Source of the DNA: Topomyia yanbarensis
Lineage: Eukaryota; Arthropoda; Insecta; Diptera; Culicidae
Direction: 5' to 3'
DNA: 64,000 nucleotides
NCBI RefSeq assembly: GCF_030247195.1
Contig: NC_080672.1
Span: forward strand, 396,321,037 to 396,385,036
Under the pieces are notes generated by a model. The model was given only the letters and a program-made list of their open reading frames with translations, did not search any database and was not told where the DNA came from. Position 1 is the stretch's first letter; every line of letters starts with the position of its first letter. Below, piece after piece: positions 9,242-20,640 of this stretch. The translations under genes were made by a program, and so were the position numbers.

Positions 9242-11664
9242 ATGTTCGCAAATACTGGTAAAAAGTGCAAAAGGGGTCTAATTCCAAATAGTTACGTTGA
9301 ACTGGCTGAGAAGTGGGTCAGAAAAGAAGACAATAAGTTCTCCTGTTGCATTGATCCGGACAGTCGCTGCCGTTATACCCAGGTCAAGTACGATGCTGGA
9401 AACATGATACGTCACTTCCGGGCAAAACATACTGTTCTAGCAGAGAGTCGAGGCATTGCTCGAAAAGATCCACCGCAGAAGAAGCAGCGAATTATCCCCC
9501 AACGACATGTTGCAGTGGACAAAAGAATGGTGTTGGAAGCGTGTTTAAAATTAGTAACCCAGCATAATTTACCACTTGGATGTTTCGACTGGGATGGCTT
9601 GAAGATGCTGTTGGACCCATTGGCATCGGCGGTGGGAATAGTAATAACTCGGGTGAACGTCAAACTACACCTGGAGAATACTGCAGCAATGACAAGAGTT
9701 GTTATAAAGAATGAAGTATCAGGTAAATTGGTTTCAGTCATGCTCGATAGTGCATCTCGCCATGGAAGGCACATTTTAGGGATAAGCATTCAATATGTAC
9801 TGAATGACAAAGTTGTCATCAGAACTATCGGTAAGCTATTCTTTGTAACTTAGCAAACATATTCTAAAAAAAAAATTAATAATTTTAGCGATGATTGAAA
9901 TCCATGAACGGCAAACAGCTTTATTTTTAAAGGATAAAGTCCTCGAAGTGCTTCAAATGTATGGTTTGAGTGTCGAACAAGTTTTTTCTGTCACCGCAGA
10001 CAATGGAAGCAACATGTTGGCTACAGTTAAACAGTTACAAAAAACTCTGGAGCAGTCAATATGTGACACCCATTTCGTAGATACTGCCGATGACCCTGCG
10101 ACCGAAACGCTTGTTGAGAAGCTTTCCGAGGAGCTGGAGAAGCAAATATCTCTTGTCAGGTGTAGCGCCCATACATTGCAACTTGCAATCAACGATGTTT
10201 TTCTCAAAGTGGATCCGAATATGAAAGCTGTCACCGATGTTGTAAAAGCCATGCGACCAATCAAGTACAAACATTTTATAGAAAAGCATAAGGTTAAGCT
10301 TCCGCCGCTTTGGTCACAAACACGTTGGGGAGCCAAGCATAAAATGTTGTCATGCATATTGCAGCAGAAATCTTTGTTCGTTTCTCTTGGAGTACAGTAT
10401 CGTGAATTGAGTGAGTATGCTTTTTATAATGTCGTCGATATTTTCATATAAGTTTTTTGTTAGGTTTTACAGATGAACAAATGACATTTATAGAAGATTA
10501 TGTCGAAGCCACCAAACCGTTTTATGAATGCACGATCAAAATGCAATCGGCACACTACACACTTTCACAATTCTATTTGGACTGGTTGGTTACAATTAAG
10601 AAGGTCAAATTGTTGAAGGCAAATCCATTTTCCGATGTATTGGTCACAGCTTTAAACAAGCGTCTCGATAAACTTCAAGAAAATCAAGTATTTAAAGCAT
10701 GTTTATACCTCGATCCACGATTCAATTTTTTGAATTCAACGGTATTCAAAAGGGCCGAAGAAAAGGAAGAAGCTCAGGTATGATTTCCAAAGATTATTTA
10801 AGTATGCTGACTTCAAAACTGCCCACATACGAGGCAACAGAAACACAATGCATTAAATAATCATTAGAATTTTTTTCTAGCTATTTACCTGCGGCAACAT
10901 GTTGTGCCGCATGTGAACAGCTACAACCAAATCCATAGTGATTATTTAATGTGGCGTGTGTCCTATTGCCGAGTCTGTGGGCAGCTCAACCGTTGTCATA
11001 CTCCAATCTTGGATTACCTCAATGCACATCTCATGAAAGGTCCAATTCGAAGTACAAACATTGTTGTTCACAGCATAGCAGTCATCACTTCTTCAAGTGT
11101 TGGGATACTGGGTTTCCGAAATAATCGGGATTGCATTATGGGTCCTTGTTTATTGAGATGTATCAAACGATAACTTTTAATAACATTATAACAATATAAT
11201 TATTTTCGCAGAAATTCATTGTTGATACATGGAAACGGATAAGTAATTTGAATACACCAGCTGTTGAATTATCCAAATCAATAAACCAATCGCAATCTAG
11301 TGACGATACAGATGATTACTTAACCGAGATGTTTGGAGGTTATATATCAGAATGTGACACGATTTCGTCTAACTTCCAAAAACAGCTGAAGGCTTTAGAA
11401 ACTGAAGTACGCCAAACACACACCTTTGATGTATGGAGTCATTGGGTCGGAAGAAAAACTATGTTTCCGGAATTGTACGCCGTTGCAATGGTGATTTTTG
11501 CCACACCGTCCACTCAAGTTACCGTGGAAAGAGCATATAGTGCATTAGCAATTGTGTTGTCAGATCTTCGAACTGGTTTAGGCGAGGACACACTTGCGAA
11601 TATTTTGTTGATAAAACTGAATAAGGACATAGCGGAAAAAGTCATACCGGATCTATGCAAATGA
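9242..11664 (+). CDS. hAT family transposase, four exons, 625 residues
   Basis: This is a cut-and-paste transposase acting in the nucleus on the termini of its own element. Predicted exons are 9242-9830, 9889-10410, 10464-10777 and 11212-11664, joined by GT-AG introns of 58, 53 and 434 nt. The sum is 1878 nt with no internal stop. Residues 33-63 form a BED-type zinc finger (C, C, H-x4-H pattern ending HFRAKH). The catalytic triad is inferred as Asp169 (LDSASR), Asp234 (TADNGSNM) and Glu581 (TVERAYSAL). Also visible are the hAT motifs CSAHTLQLAI and QTRWGAKHKML, and a C-terminal hATC dimerisation domain at about 546-612. Start ATG 9242 is the first in frame after an upstream GTG. AATAAA signals lie at 11664, 11778 and 11795. 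Intron 3 is much longer than the others. Splicing is predicted, not observed. Confidence 0.88.
10778..11211 (+). other. Third intron of the hAT transposase (434 nt)
   Basis: The donor follows GCTCAG at 10777 (GTATGA) and the acceptor is TTTCGCAG ending at 11211. Joining them keeps phase 0 and a plausible hAT sequence (KFIVDTWKRI). The intron holds an 89-codon frame (10904-11173) without a known domain and a second TTTTCTAG acceptor-like site near 10880. Confidence 0.65.
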
Positions 11665-12051
11665 ATAAAAACATTTCTGGTTTTGTAGAAAAAGTATCTA
11701 AAATTGATACCGGATTGGATTTTATTTTTCTTATATTCGATTTCAGGAAAGTGAATACTGCATGAAATTCTCGAATGAATAAATGGATTGAATGAATAAA
11801 GCTTTCTAATTTTATTCTTACGAAAGAAATAAAAGCTGCTTAGGAGTTCTTTCGCCTTTCTCGTAGAAGGATGGTTATGCAAATATTCTTAAATAAAACC
11901 AGAGGGAATGTTTGAGGAATTTCATCTCGTTTAAACTTCTGTGATATTGGGTGTGTCTGTTTCTGTGTTCGTGTATGGGTAGTTTTTTTTTTTGTTATGG
12001 AATATTCTTATTCGATGTATGTGTATGCATTAGTGTAAGTTAAAATGACCA

Positions 12052-12136
12052 GGGGCCCTATTTTCAGTCGCGTCACGTGTCTAAAAGGAAATTTCTTTCT
12101 AGTCACTTGGTGATGTGACTGTGAGAATAGGGCCCC
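12052..12136. repeat. Nested 85-bp hairpin (MITE-like)
   Basis: Inverted ends GGGGCCCTATTTTCA and TGAGAATAGGGCCCC enclose a short core that is itself partly complementary (GTCAC blocks). It lies in the 3' noncoding part of the hAT element. Confidence 0.6.
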
Positions 12137-13293
12137 AGATGTTTTAGGACAAATGCGAGACGCGCTCAAGAAACCTATTAACGATGTACGTTTTCCAAAT
12201 ATTTGCACACTTTGTGTAAGACTTTTCGTAAGGATTCATGATCTGGCTCATATTGAAGTCGAAAAGGGCACCGTGATAATCAGAATAAATTGGTTCAATT
12301 TGTCATTCACCACCTAGTTCTGAGATAAGGCAGCATGACTCAAAACATTTATGAGTATTTTGAACAATATGGATGTAAAATATGGGCATTTGGAAATAAC
12401 AATCAGCAATTTGGTAAATGCACGTTTTGCCATGCGGAACAATATCTTGAAATCCGGGACTATCCCGCCCAATTCGTGACGGCTGCACACTTGTGTGTAA
12501 GTGTTATAATGAATATGAAAAATAATGTCACTAAATTCTGTTGAAAATAAATTTTTACAAAGTTCAGCTTGGATGGAAGGATCTTCATTGACTGCTTTTG
12601 CTATTGTAATCCTGGTCGCGATGATACAGGTTGATTAAAGTGATTACATCTAAAAATACAATACGAAACGGTATAAGTCAATGCAATCGGGGTTAGCGAG
12701 ACTGGATCATTGGTGTGTTTTTAACAAAATTCGCTCTTCCTCACGACTCGGAGAGCCATGAAGGAAGCGACTACAGTCAGTATTTAGTAACAATATCAAT
12801 GCTGGCATCAACATTTTTAAATTGAATATTGAATGTTGCTGAGCACTTAAATGTTGTGTAGCAATTTTAAACAGTTATAACCTCAACTGTTCAGACACCA
12901 AGTTGGGAGAACTGTGAGTTAAGTAACGTTTAAATGTTGAGTTAATCAGTTCCAATGCTCTACAAAAGAGGCGATTTTTATTTCATTTTGAACATAGATG
13001 CCTAATTATTTTGATCTGCTCTTTGAAATTCATGCTTGCAATATGAACAGTACTTTCTATAGTTGATCCAAGCTATGATTTGAATTAAGAATAGCCGCTG
13101 TCATGTAAACAGCAGAAAAAGTGATAGACATATATGTGATATATCATCTCTCCGTCATTCAATATCAGTTCCTGTTGAACTGACAGCATTTTGGGATAAA
13201 ATTGATATTTCATTTGGCTAGCTGATAGTGGTGTTTTCTCCACTGTCAGTTTCACATGTTTTGACATAATAAAATTGAAATTGATCAGCTCTG

Positions 13294-13301
13294 CTCAAGA
13301 T
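13294..13301 (+). repeat. Right target-site duplication of the hAT transposon
   Basis: CTCAAGAT is identical to 8960-8967. Confidence 0.92.
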
Positions 13302-13480
13302 GCGAAGCATTCTAGACCGCAACACGTCTTTTCCACTTCTGAGCTGAGCAGTTTTGTCGTTCCTCTCTCCATCACCTACCGTAGGAACCTTAGACTACAG
13401 GATCAGCTTTATACATCTTTAATACCTTGATGAGGAGCGAGTGCGATATGGAGTTGTATGTCTTCTTGTAATCGGTATAC
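13302..13480 (-). pseudogene. R4/Dong-like LINE reverse transcriptase, N-terminal half
   Basis: Read on the minus strand, this begins with a motif-A-like block (DYKKTYNSISHSLLIKVLKM, normally DYxKAFDSVPHSWL). It continues after one in-frame stop (near TAG/TAA at about 13393) toward the hAT target site, where the sequence passes into 8967-8605. The match to R4/Dong RT spacing supports a single RT gene split by the hAT. Asp-to-Asn (FDSV to YNSI) and the stop show that it was already a pseudogene. Confidence 0.6.
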
Positions 13481-13499
13481 TAATGTTCCGTTGGTTACA

Positions 13500-14155
13500 C
13501 ATTACTTCTCCAACAACATCGCAGACCTCTTCTCCATTCTCGATTGGCTAAATTTTCTGGACCCCGAAGGTGTTGATACGGCAGTTCAAACATTTTCCAA
13601 CGTTTTGGATTATGTTATTGACAGGCACGTCCCGAAATTCATCATCAACAAATTGGCCATCCTTGGCAAATGAGCACGACGCGACGGCTGAAGTCCATTA
13701 AGAGAGCTGCTCTGCGGAGGTTGACCAAGTATCGCACAATTCCACTTAGAAACTTTTACGTCAGTCTCAACCATGCTTATTAACGAGCTAGCCAGGATTG
13801 TTTCTTTCGATATCAGCAAAACATTCAGCGTATTTTCAAGTTGCACCCAAAAAGTTTCTGGAAATATGTGAGTGAGCAGCGCAAGGAATCCGGGCTGCCG
13901 TTGTCTATGACTTTCAACGGTCACACAGCTATCACAACCCAAGATATGTGCAGAATTTTTTCGGAGAAATTCGCGAATGTGTTCACATATGAGGCCCTAA
14001 CAGTTGATCAAATTGAACTCGCTGTTAGTCAAGTTCCGGTTGTGAGCCAAACTCTAAGCGCTATTGATGTCAATGAAACGATGATTACCAGAGCTTGTTC
14101 TCGGTTAAAATCGTCTTTCAATCCGGGACTCGATGGTTTCCCTTCAGTACTTTAA
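13500..14155 (+). pseudogene. T1/CR1-like LINE linker between endonuclease and RT
   Basis: Two frames (13500-13673 and 13841-14155) carry the segment between endonuclease and RT. It includes HPKSFWKYVSEQRKESGLP and the NPGLDGFPS motif that precedes the RT. The equivalent segment in the 49.6-kb copy reads NPKGFWTFVNTKRKETGLP. At least one frameshift separates the pieces. Confidence 0.65.
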
Positions 14156-14417
14156 AAAAGGCACATCGACGTTTTAGCACTTCCCCTTCTTCGCATCTTT
14201 AGAGCATCTATTGCCATTAGGCATTTCATGAGGCATTTCTGATCAGATGATTATTTCTTCTGACGTAACTCGGGTGGGTGCGATATCTGACAAAATCGCC
14301 GATTTGATCCAACATCAAACGTATCGGGCTATCGAAGTATGGTCATCGGATGGTTTTTTCTGTTCGCTGGAGCAAACTTGTTGACAAAACCACTCGCTGA
14401 ATTGTCAATCAAACGTC

Positions 14418-15720
14418 GTGGTGGATTGCCGAATTGGCATCTTTCCATCCTGCTGGAAGTCCGCGAACATGTTCCCAGTCCATAAAAAGGGTAATAAGCG
14501 AAACGTCAATAATTACCGGGGAATTACTTCATTGAGTGCTGTCTCGAAGTTGTTCGAGAGTTGGTGGTTATGGAACCTCTTCAGGCTCACTGCAAGCAGT
14601 ACCTAAGTGACGATCAACATGGCTTCATGTCTGGCCGTTCGACAACGACTAACCTACTTTGCCTAACATCATACATAACAGAGAGTATGGAACGTCGCGC
14701 TCAAAACGGATGTTATCTATACAGACCTATCTGCCGCTTTTGACAAAGTGAACTATGAAATAACAATCGCTAAAATGGAGAGATTTGGAATTAACGGTAG
14801 TCTGTTGCAGTTGTTTAGATCCTACCTTTCAGGTCGAGACATAGTGGTTGTCATTGGAGATTGTCAGGCACCCACATTTATTTCTACGTCAGGAGTACCC
14901 CAGGGAAGTCACTTGGGACCGCTGATGTTTCTACTTTACTTCAACGACGTTTATCTAGTTCTGAAGATTTCACGCCTGTCCTTCGCAGACGATCTCAAGA
15001 TGTTTCTTCTCATCAGCTCTACTGAAGATTGCAGATTACTCCATCCACAGTATGAAACCTTCGCTGACTGGTGTAACACGAACCGTATGTGTGTAAATCC
15101 AAAAAAGTACTAGGTGACATCGTTCTCACGAAAAAAAGATCCGGTTTGTTTTAACTACTGTCTACCTGATACTGACATTGAACGCGTTAGTCAGGTGAAG
15201 AATCTAGGAGACTCGCAACTTGCGTTTAAACAGCACGTCTCCTATACAGTTAGCAAAGCATATCGAATGCTGGGATGCATCTTCTGGATAGCGAAAAATT
15301 TTACTGACATGTATTTTCTCAAAGCGCTGTACTGCTCTTTGTCGTGGTCAATCCTGATCCTGCGAAGTTTGGAGCCCAAACTATAACAACGGTATTGAGA
15401 GAATTGAGTCCGTGCAACGACGCTTTTTACGTTTTGCGCTTCGTAGTTTGCCGTAGAGAGATCCCGTCCGTCTGCCAAGTTACGAAAGCCGGTGCCAGCT
15501 GATTAGTTTGGAACCCCTGCTTGTTCGATGGAATACAGCAAGGGCTTTGTTTGATGCTGATACTTTGTGAGGTCATCTGGATTGCTCAGCCACCTTGGAA
15601 CAAATTAACATAAATGTTGCACCTCGAACAACGCGTAACAACCTCATGCTCCGATTGCCATTTCGACGCACTAATTATGCACGGGGCCATTACGGGCCTA
15701 CAAAGGATCGTCAACCGAGT
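14418..15720 (+). pseudogene. T1/CR1-like LINE reverse transcriptase, frameshifted
   Basis: RT motifs in order are FPVHKKGNKRNVNNYRGI, DDQHGFMSGRSTTTNL, a YTDLSAAFDKVNYE motif A that is split across a frameshift near 14735, SGVPQGSHLGPLMFLLYFND (motif B) and SFADDLKMF (motif C). The C-terminal part continues to about 15720 with stops at 15111 and 15384. Numerous lesions make it inactive. Confidence 0.75.
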
Positions 15721-15889
15721 CGCATCAGCTTTCGACTTTAATTTGCCTCGCCCAACGCCAATGATTTTACCTAGCCTTCAACGGACCCGTTAATTTCGGC
15801 TGATTCCTTCATTGTTGATTTTTTCACTGTATTGTTATTATTTTTATCCAAGTTTGTAACGATTTGACAGTTAGCAATAAGTTTAGCAT

Positions 15890-16560
15890 TAAGACATCAT
15901 TGTCGCTTTTGAAATTTTGTCCGACTTTTGTATGGAAGGTGATCACTGTGCGCCATAAAGCTGTCCACAGACGAGGCAACAGGACACACGCCACAAAAAA
16001 TTCTAAATTATTGCGTCAATGCATACAACTTTTCGTGCTTTCTTAGACGAATTTTGTAATAATTTTACACGAAGATTGGAATTCCGTGAGCTTGACGGTA
16101 GGGTTAAGGCTACAATTTGTATGCTTAGAGATCTGTAGTGTGGAGCTCTTAGATTTTGATGGTTTTTTAGAATCTTGTAGCAACACAGCACGTGCTTCAG
16201 GTCACGGGTATAAGCGATTGGGATACCTTAAGGACCGACAGATTCCCGCCCTTTCCTCATCAAGTACCCCTCTACGCGAATAAAATTTTATAATTCCTCT
16301 AGAATAAAATAAATAGTGGCTCTGAAAACCAGTGCAAAATTTGGTTTGAAATGATTTTGAGTTGAAAAACTAATTTAAAATTTCTTAACGTCTCAGCATC
16401 GACATATAGCGACTCAAATTCGTAGCTGTCAACGTCGTAGTCACTTGCGAAATCAGGAACGCGGTCATGTATGTATGTATGTGCCAACATACAAACGACT
16501 GCTCTCGCTCGGTCATAATCATACCTGTCTGGGAGCTCTCACGCTGGAATGTGGAACATA
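15890..16560. other. No gene recognised
   Basis: AT-rich sequence. Short open frames on both strands show no domain. A GTATGTAT microsatellite-like patch lies near 16467-16482. Confidence 0.35.
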
Positions 16561-16562
16561 TA

Positions 16563-18140
16563 CAGGGTGTTTGGTTCATACCATATTTGGAGAAAAAAAT
16601 TGTTCTACACATACCATCAAATCTCTACCGTTACAGAGTTATTGAACTTTTTGTGTAAAGAACTTATTTGTCTTAAAATACCTCTAACTCAAAAAGTATA
16701 CTTTGTATTTCAAATGTTTTAGGTCCACTGGGAAGGTGAGAAAATTTCGCATTGAGTGATGCCCTCACATGTTTCAGCTAATGAGTTTAAGTAGCCTTTT
16801 CAAAGTAATTTATTGAAAAATAAACAATGTTGATCGATTTTTCGTTCATTTCTTGAAAATCCTAATAGTTAACCTCATCATTTTAATAATCCAGATTGTT
16901 AGTCTTGAAGAGCTGCATTATTCGTTCTTTGACATGATACACTTACCTTTTCTTATTTTCATAAGTTTGGGTTATTCAACTTGGATATTTTTATCTCATT
17001 TTCACTAATACCAGCTCTAATTGAAAAAGTGTAGCACTTATCGTACTTTTTTCTTTTTATTCGAAATCCAGGAAAATTTTACAGAGAAAAATGTATTAAT
17101 ACCTTTCAGTTAAGTGAATTTAGTATTCTTTTAGAAGTAAATTAGTTTAAAATTAGTGTTATTATTAGCATTTTCGTTAATTTTCTAAAAATAGTAAATA
17201 ATAAAAATCACCATTATTATCATGGAAATAATGCATCTCAGCAAGTTCTACAGTTCTTCCTTTGACTCCATTCAATTATCTCTTTTGGTTTGGACGCAAA
17301 ATCGTTTTTATCACATCGTTTCATATGCAAAAATAACGATTTCGAACCCACTACATTTGTGGCGAGGTCATGCTGTGTTAACTATTAAATAGCAGCAAAA
17401 TTAAAAGAGATATAGACAAAGTGTCAAATAAAAAGTTATAGAGAACATTAAGAGGCATCAAATGAACAATAGTAACGATAAATTTTGTTGATTAATAATT
17501 AGAATAATTAAAAAACTCTTCAAAAACACAAATTTTTAGTTATTTCGTTAGTAAAAAATCATTTAATACACTTAAATAAAAGATATTTGTACATACACTG
17601 ATAGGAAGTTTTCTCAGCTTTCCAAGGAAATCTTGTAAATAACGATATAAAACATATTTTTCATATTAGAGTCTTTTAAGCACTTGCAAGTCGGTTACAG
17701 GAAAAGTATAGTAATGAAATTACAAAGAAATGAGAAGAGATAGGAGGAACAAATTATGAAAATTTCCTAAAACCCAACTTTTGGATAATGGATATTGCTA
17801 TAATCATACTTCATTATTTCGAGAAAATTAGCAAAAACCTCCTCAAAAACACTTTTAACTACTTTACAGCTAAAAGGTAATTAAAACTAATTAACTAAAA
17901 GATATGAGAACACCATTCAATAGAAAATTTTCTCACCTTTCGAATGGAACTAAAATATTTAAAATACGAGGTATACTTTTTGAGTTAGAGGTGTTTTAAA
18001 ATAAACAAGTTTTTTACACAAAAAGTTCAATAACTCTGTAACGGTTGAGATTCGATGGTATGTGTAGAAGGATTTTTTGCTGCAAATATGACAGTAAATA
18101 ATCCCTCGAGAAATTTTTACTCATGAACCAAACACCTTAT
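16563..18140. mobile_element. Foldback element with inverted ~200-bp arms and internal direct repeats
   Basis: The left end reads CAGGGTGTTTGGTTCAT and the right end carries ATGAACCAAACACCT (18123-18137). Inverted similarity extends about 180-210 bp inward, including the CTCTAACTCAAAAAGTATAC block and its partner GTATACTTTTTGAGTTAGAG (17970-17989). The right half contains two degraded direct copies offset by about 323 bp (TCAAAAACAC at 17520 and 17843). There are no ORFs above background. Probably a non-autonomous DNA element. TATA lies outside both ends, so a TA target is possible. Confidence 0.68.
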
Positions 18141-18149
18141 ATACAGTGT

Positions 18150-18740
18150 ATATTATATACTAACAAGTTCCAGGGCGCCATGACTAGGAATTCTAATGAC
18201 ATGGGGAAACTCACTCTTCTTCACTCTTCTAGCATCTGGAACGCATCATTAAAGAACCCAAGGGAATATGCGAGTGGACACACGGTTATAAAATCGAATT
18301 TAAGCGTGGGAAGATGTTAGCATACGTGACATACGCCCACGCAATTGAACACTTTAACATACAAACGCTCGGGCCCTTCGCGTCGATACACAAAAACGAA
18401 AAACGGGCCCTTCGCGTCGATACACAAAAACGAATGCAATCGTCTTCCACGCACATCTGCGCCTCAGTTTTCCCAAACTCAAAAACGTCCCGATGACTTA
18501 GAGAACTCTATAGCACCTATAATCTGAAAAACGCGTTCTCAAGTGCCAACAAGTAAACGCTCATTCTCAGGCGATCGTGATGTCCATATACCCGTACATC
18601 TGAACCGCATAATCAATATCACAATCAGAATCACGGCCCGCTGCAAATGGCCTTAAGCAGTGCTATAGTGGGTGACATTTCCCGTCTTGTCGGCAATTGT
18701 AGTCAGTGATTCTGACAGGGAGTCCTTCCGAGAACCTAGC
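18150..18740 (+). repeat. Dispersed repeat C, copy 1
   Basis: This copy shares many ordered blocks with 53160-53540 on the opposite strand, such as ATATGCGAGTGGACACACGG, ACATACAAACGCTCG, GGCCCGCTGCAA, CTTAAGCAGTG and GTGGGTGACATTT. It also holds a tandem duplication of a 35-bp segment beginning GGGCCCTTCGCGTCGATAC (18370-18434). No coding capacity recognised. Confidence 0.65.
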
Positions 18741-19163
18741 TCTAGCTTCGTGCATCAGTTTTAAGGAACCTCTGACAGACAATTGTTACAAGATGGTTCT
18801 TACATTACGCCTCGATAGTGGTACATCGAGAAGACCGAGAGGGCTTGTGGGCTTTTTTTGCGTTTTGTGTTTTTTCATACTTTGCACCAACCCAAACTAA
18901 TGCTAAATCAAATGAAATTATGTTATGAAATTTGTAATTCGACTTCGTCTTATAAGAATCCGACACTAACTTAGTGACAGGACTAAGCTAGCACCGGATT
19001 GATGCTAGCTCCAAAAAAACAGAGACACAATTTGTGTTCCTGATCAAGGCCCTAATCAAGTGTGATGTTTCACAGGAAAAGGAGCTAATTTTAAGCTGAT
19101 GAGAACTAAAGATCAATCATTAAAGAAATGTTAAAAAATAAAGCTGTTATTGCAGTAATAATT
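18741..19163. other. No gene recognised
   Basis: AT-rich sequence with no supported gene or repeat identified within the window. Confidence 0.35.
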
Positions 19164-19774
19164 GGGGGGAACTGGTCCAATTCGGACCTTGTAAGGATTT
19201 ACGAGCTATAGAACTAAATCGTGTCAAACGACTTACAAATAAATATTTTTTCCTAAAAGCCTGATCAATTGTGCACATTTTTTTTTCTAAGGCGACAATT
19301 CCCGATCTTTTACCGTTTTACCTTTTTTGTGTATAAACGGTTCTGCGCAAAAGTACATGAAAGGTCCGAATTACCCCAACTCTGTTCACATTTCTTTTCG
19401 ATTTCTTGCAATGAAAATGAATTCCTATTTTGGCCTAAGTCATAGTTGAGAGTCTCGCCCAAAACAGGATATAAATAAAATATATTTTCCGGCAGATCCA
19501 AAATCACGATAATTCACTTGATTTATTTAATTGTTGTTGCCAACAAAAATCTTAATTTTCGGCTTACACATTTTTCAAAAAAAAAAAGAGCTCCGAAGCA
19601 ACATTCGCTTCTGGCGCACGCACACGAAAACTGAGAACTGCAATATTTTTTGAGACAGAACAGAGCTTCATTGCAGCCATGAAAATGATATACACGCTTT
19701 TCAAAATATTACCATACCTGAGAAACAGCTGGGGGCCCAAATTGACCAGCGGTCCGAATTGCCCTACTTCCCCC
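19164..19774. mobile_element. MITE-like element with GGGGGAA termini
   Basis: The left end GGGGGGAACTGGTCCAATTC and the reversed right end GGGGGAAGTAGGGCAATTC both run into GGACC. A third copy of the AATTCGGACC word (reversed) lies internally at about 19359-19375. The interior has no gene. The boundaries are approximate. Confidence 0.5.
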
Positions 19775-20099
19775 TATAGTTTTTAGTAGTAGTGTACAAT
19801 TGTTTTGTGCTATTCGTATGTATGCGTTCGTTTGAGTAGTTGTTGCCGCTGGGTCAGGAAATGGATGAACTGGCGTATATTTTAGAATAGTGGGTAATCC
19901 TTGCTAGGATTCGTTGATCACTTTTTTCCGGTGTGTAATTCGTGCATTCGATGCGATTCATGTGGAAAGCTCGAATTCGATAAATTAAGGTACTTTTAAT
20001 TTTCCGCCGCACGCAAATCATTCATTCCCGGTCAGCAAGCATGATGAAATTCTAATTGCTTTATTCGGAATATTATTTTAGCTTGAGCTTTTATTATAT

Positions 20100-20640
20100 C
20101 TAAACACTCACAATTTCTCTCATTCCAAACGTACAAACGGTCGTGATCTTCGCGATATCACAAACCTTGTCACAAACGCGAACATGCAATTGCAACCATC
20201 CACAAATTTTTACGCCTGCGATCTCACAAACAATGAAATAACTCGGTAATTAAGTGAATGTTTTAGTGCCTATAAATTTACAAACGCGGTCTCAAGTATT
20301 AACCCACCGCTCGCGCGATCATGAATCGGTCACGTCCGGAAGTATCCACCTTCGGTCCTAGCAGCCTACACTCATTGCTTCAGTTAGACTAACAAAAAAA
20401 TTGACGCTCGTATTCACTAGACAACACGTTCCATAACGGCATGATCGGGAACTCAAGCGATATGGAGAATCTCACTCTCTACTAGCATTCAGATTCAGCA
20501 CGTTAACATACAAACGCTTAAGACCCTCGTGATCATCCACGCACAACAAAGCCTATGATTAAGTGAATGTTTTAGCACTAATAAACATTTAAACGCGGTC
20601 TCAAACGGGAACCTACAAATGTCCATGTTCGCACGATACA
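20100..20640 (+). repeat. Dispersed repeat C, copy 2
   Basis: This copy shares ordered words with 53640-53900 (opposite strand), such as CACGTTAACATACAAACGC, GATCATCCACGCAC, TAAGTGAA, CGGTCTCAA and GCGATCATGAATCGGT. Several of these occur twice within this copy about 300 bp apart, so the repeat is internally modular. Confidence 0.6.

Larger units (their letters stand above)
8968..13293 (+). mobile_element. Complete hAT transposon (autonomous candidate)
   Basis: The 4326-bp element is bounded by inverted termini CAGAGCTGAACAATTTCA (8968-8985) and the reverse complement of CAGAGCTGATCAATTTCA (13276-13293), 17 of 18 matching. A perfect 8-bp duplication lies outside. CTGTCAG or CTGACAG words recur near both ends (about 9040-9175 and 13160-13250) and could be transposase-binding sites. 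It encodes one spliced transposase gene with all key residues. The region after the gene (11665-13275, about 1.6 kb) has no recognised gene and includes a small nested hairpin element (12052-12136). It sits in an R4-like RT remnant. Confidence 0.9.
13485..15890 (+). mobile_element. T1/CR1-like LINE, degenerate copy 1
   Basis: Coding remnants of ORF2 run from the end of the endonuclease through the RT to the C-terminal tail in several frames. The protein resembles the copy at 49430-52200 and the minus-strand fragment at 59880-60130. The 5' end abuts the R4-like remnant near 13485. The 3' end, near 15890, has no clear tail. The CR1/T1 assignment comes from RT motifs and from the C-terminal block (RIESVQRRFLRFALRSLP, later FDFNL) and is less certain than the LINE call itself. 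Confidence 0.72.

Noticed and set aside
9412..10357. Minus-strand frames of 125 and 134 codons inside the hAT gene
   Set aside because: They are antisense shadows of the transposase exons, which have clear family motifs on the plus strand.
10904..11173. 89-codon frame inside intron 3 of the hAT gene as a separate gene or extra exon
   Set aside because: No hAT motif is present, and joining the exons across it gives a continuous, family-like sequence. An alternative exon remains possible but is unsupported.
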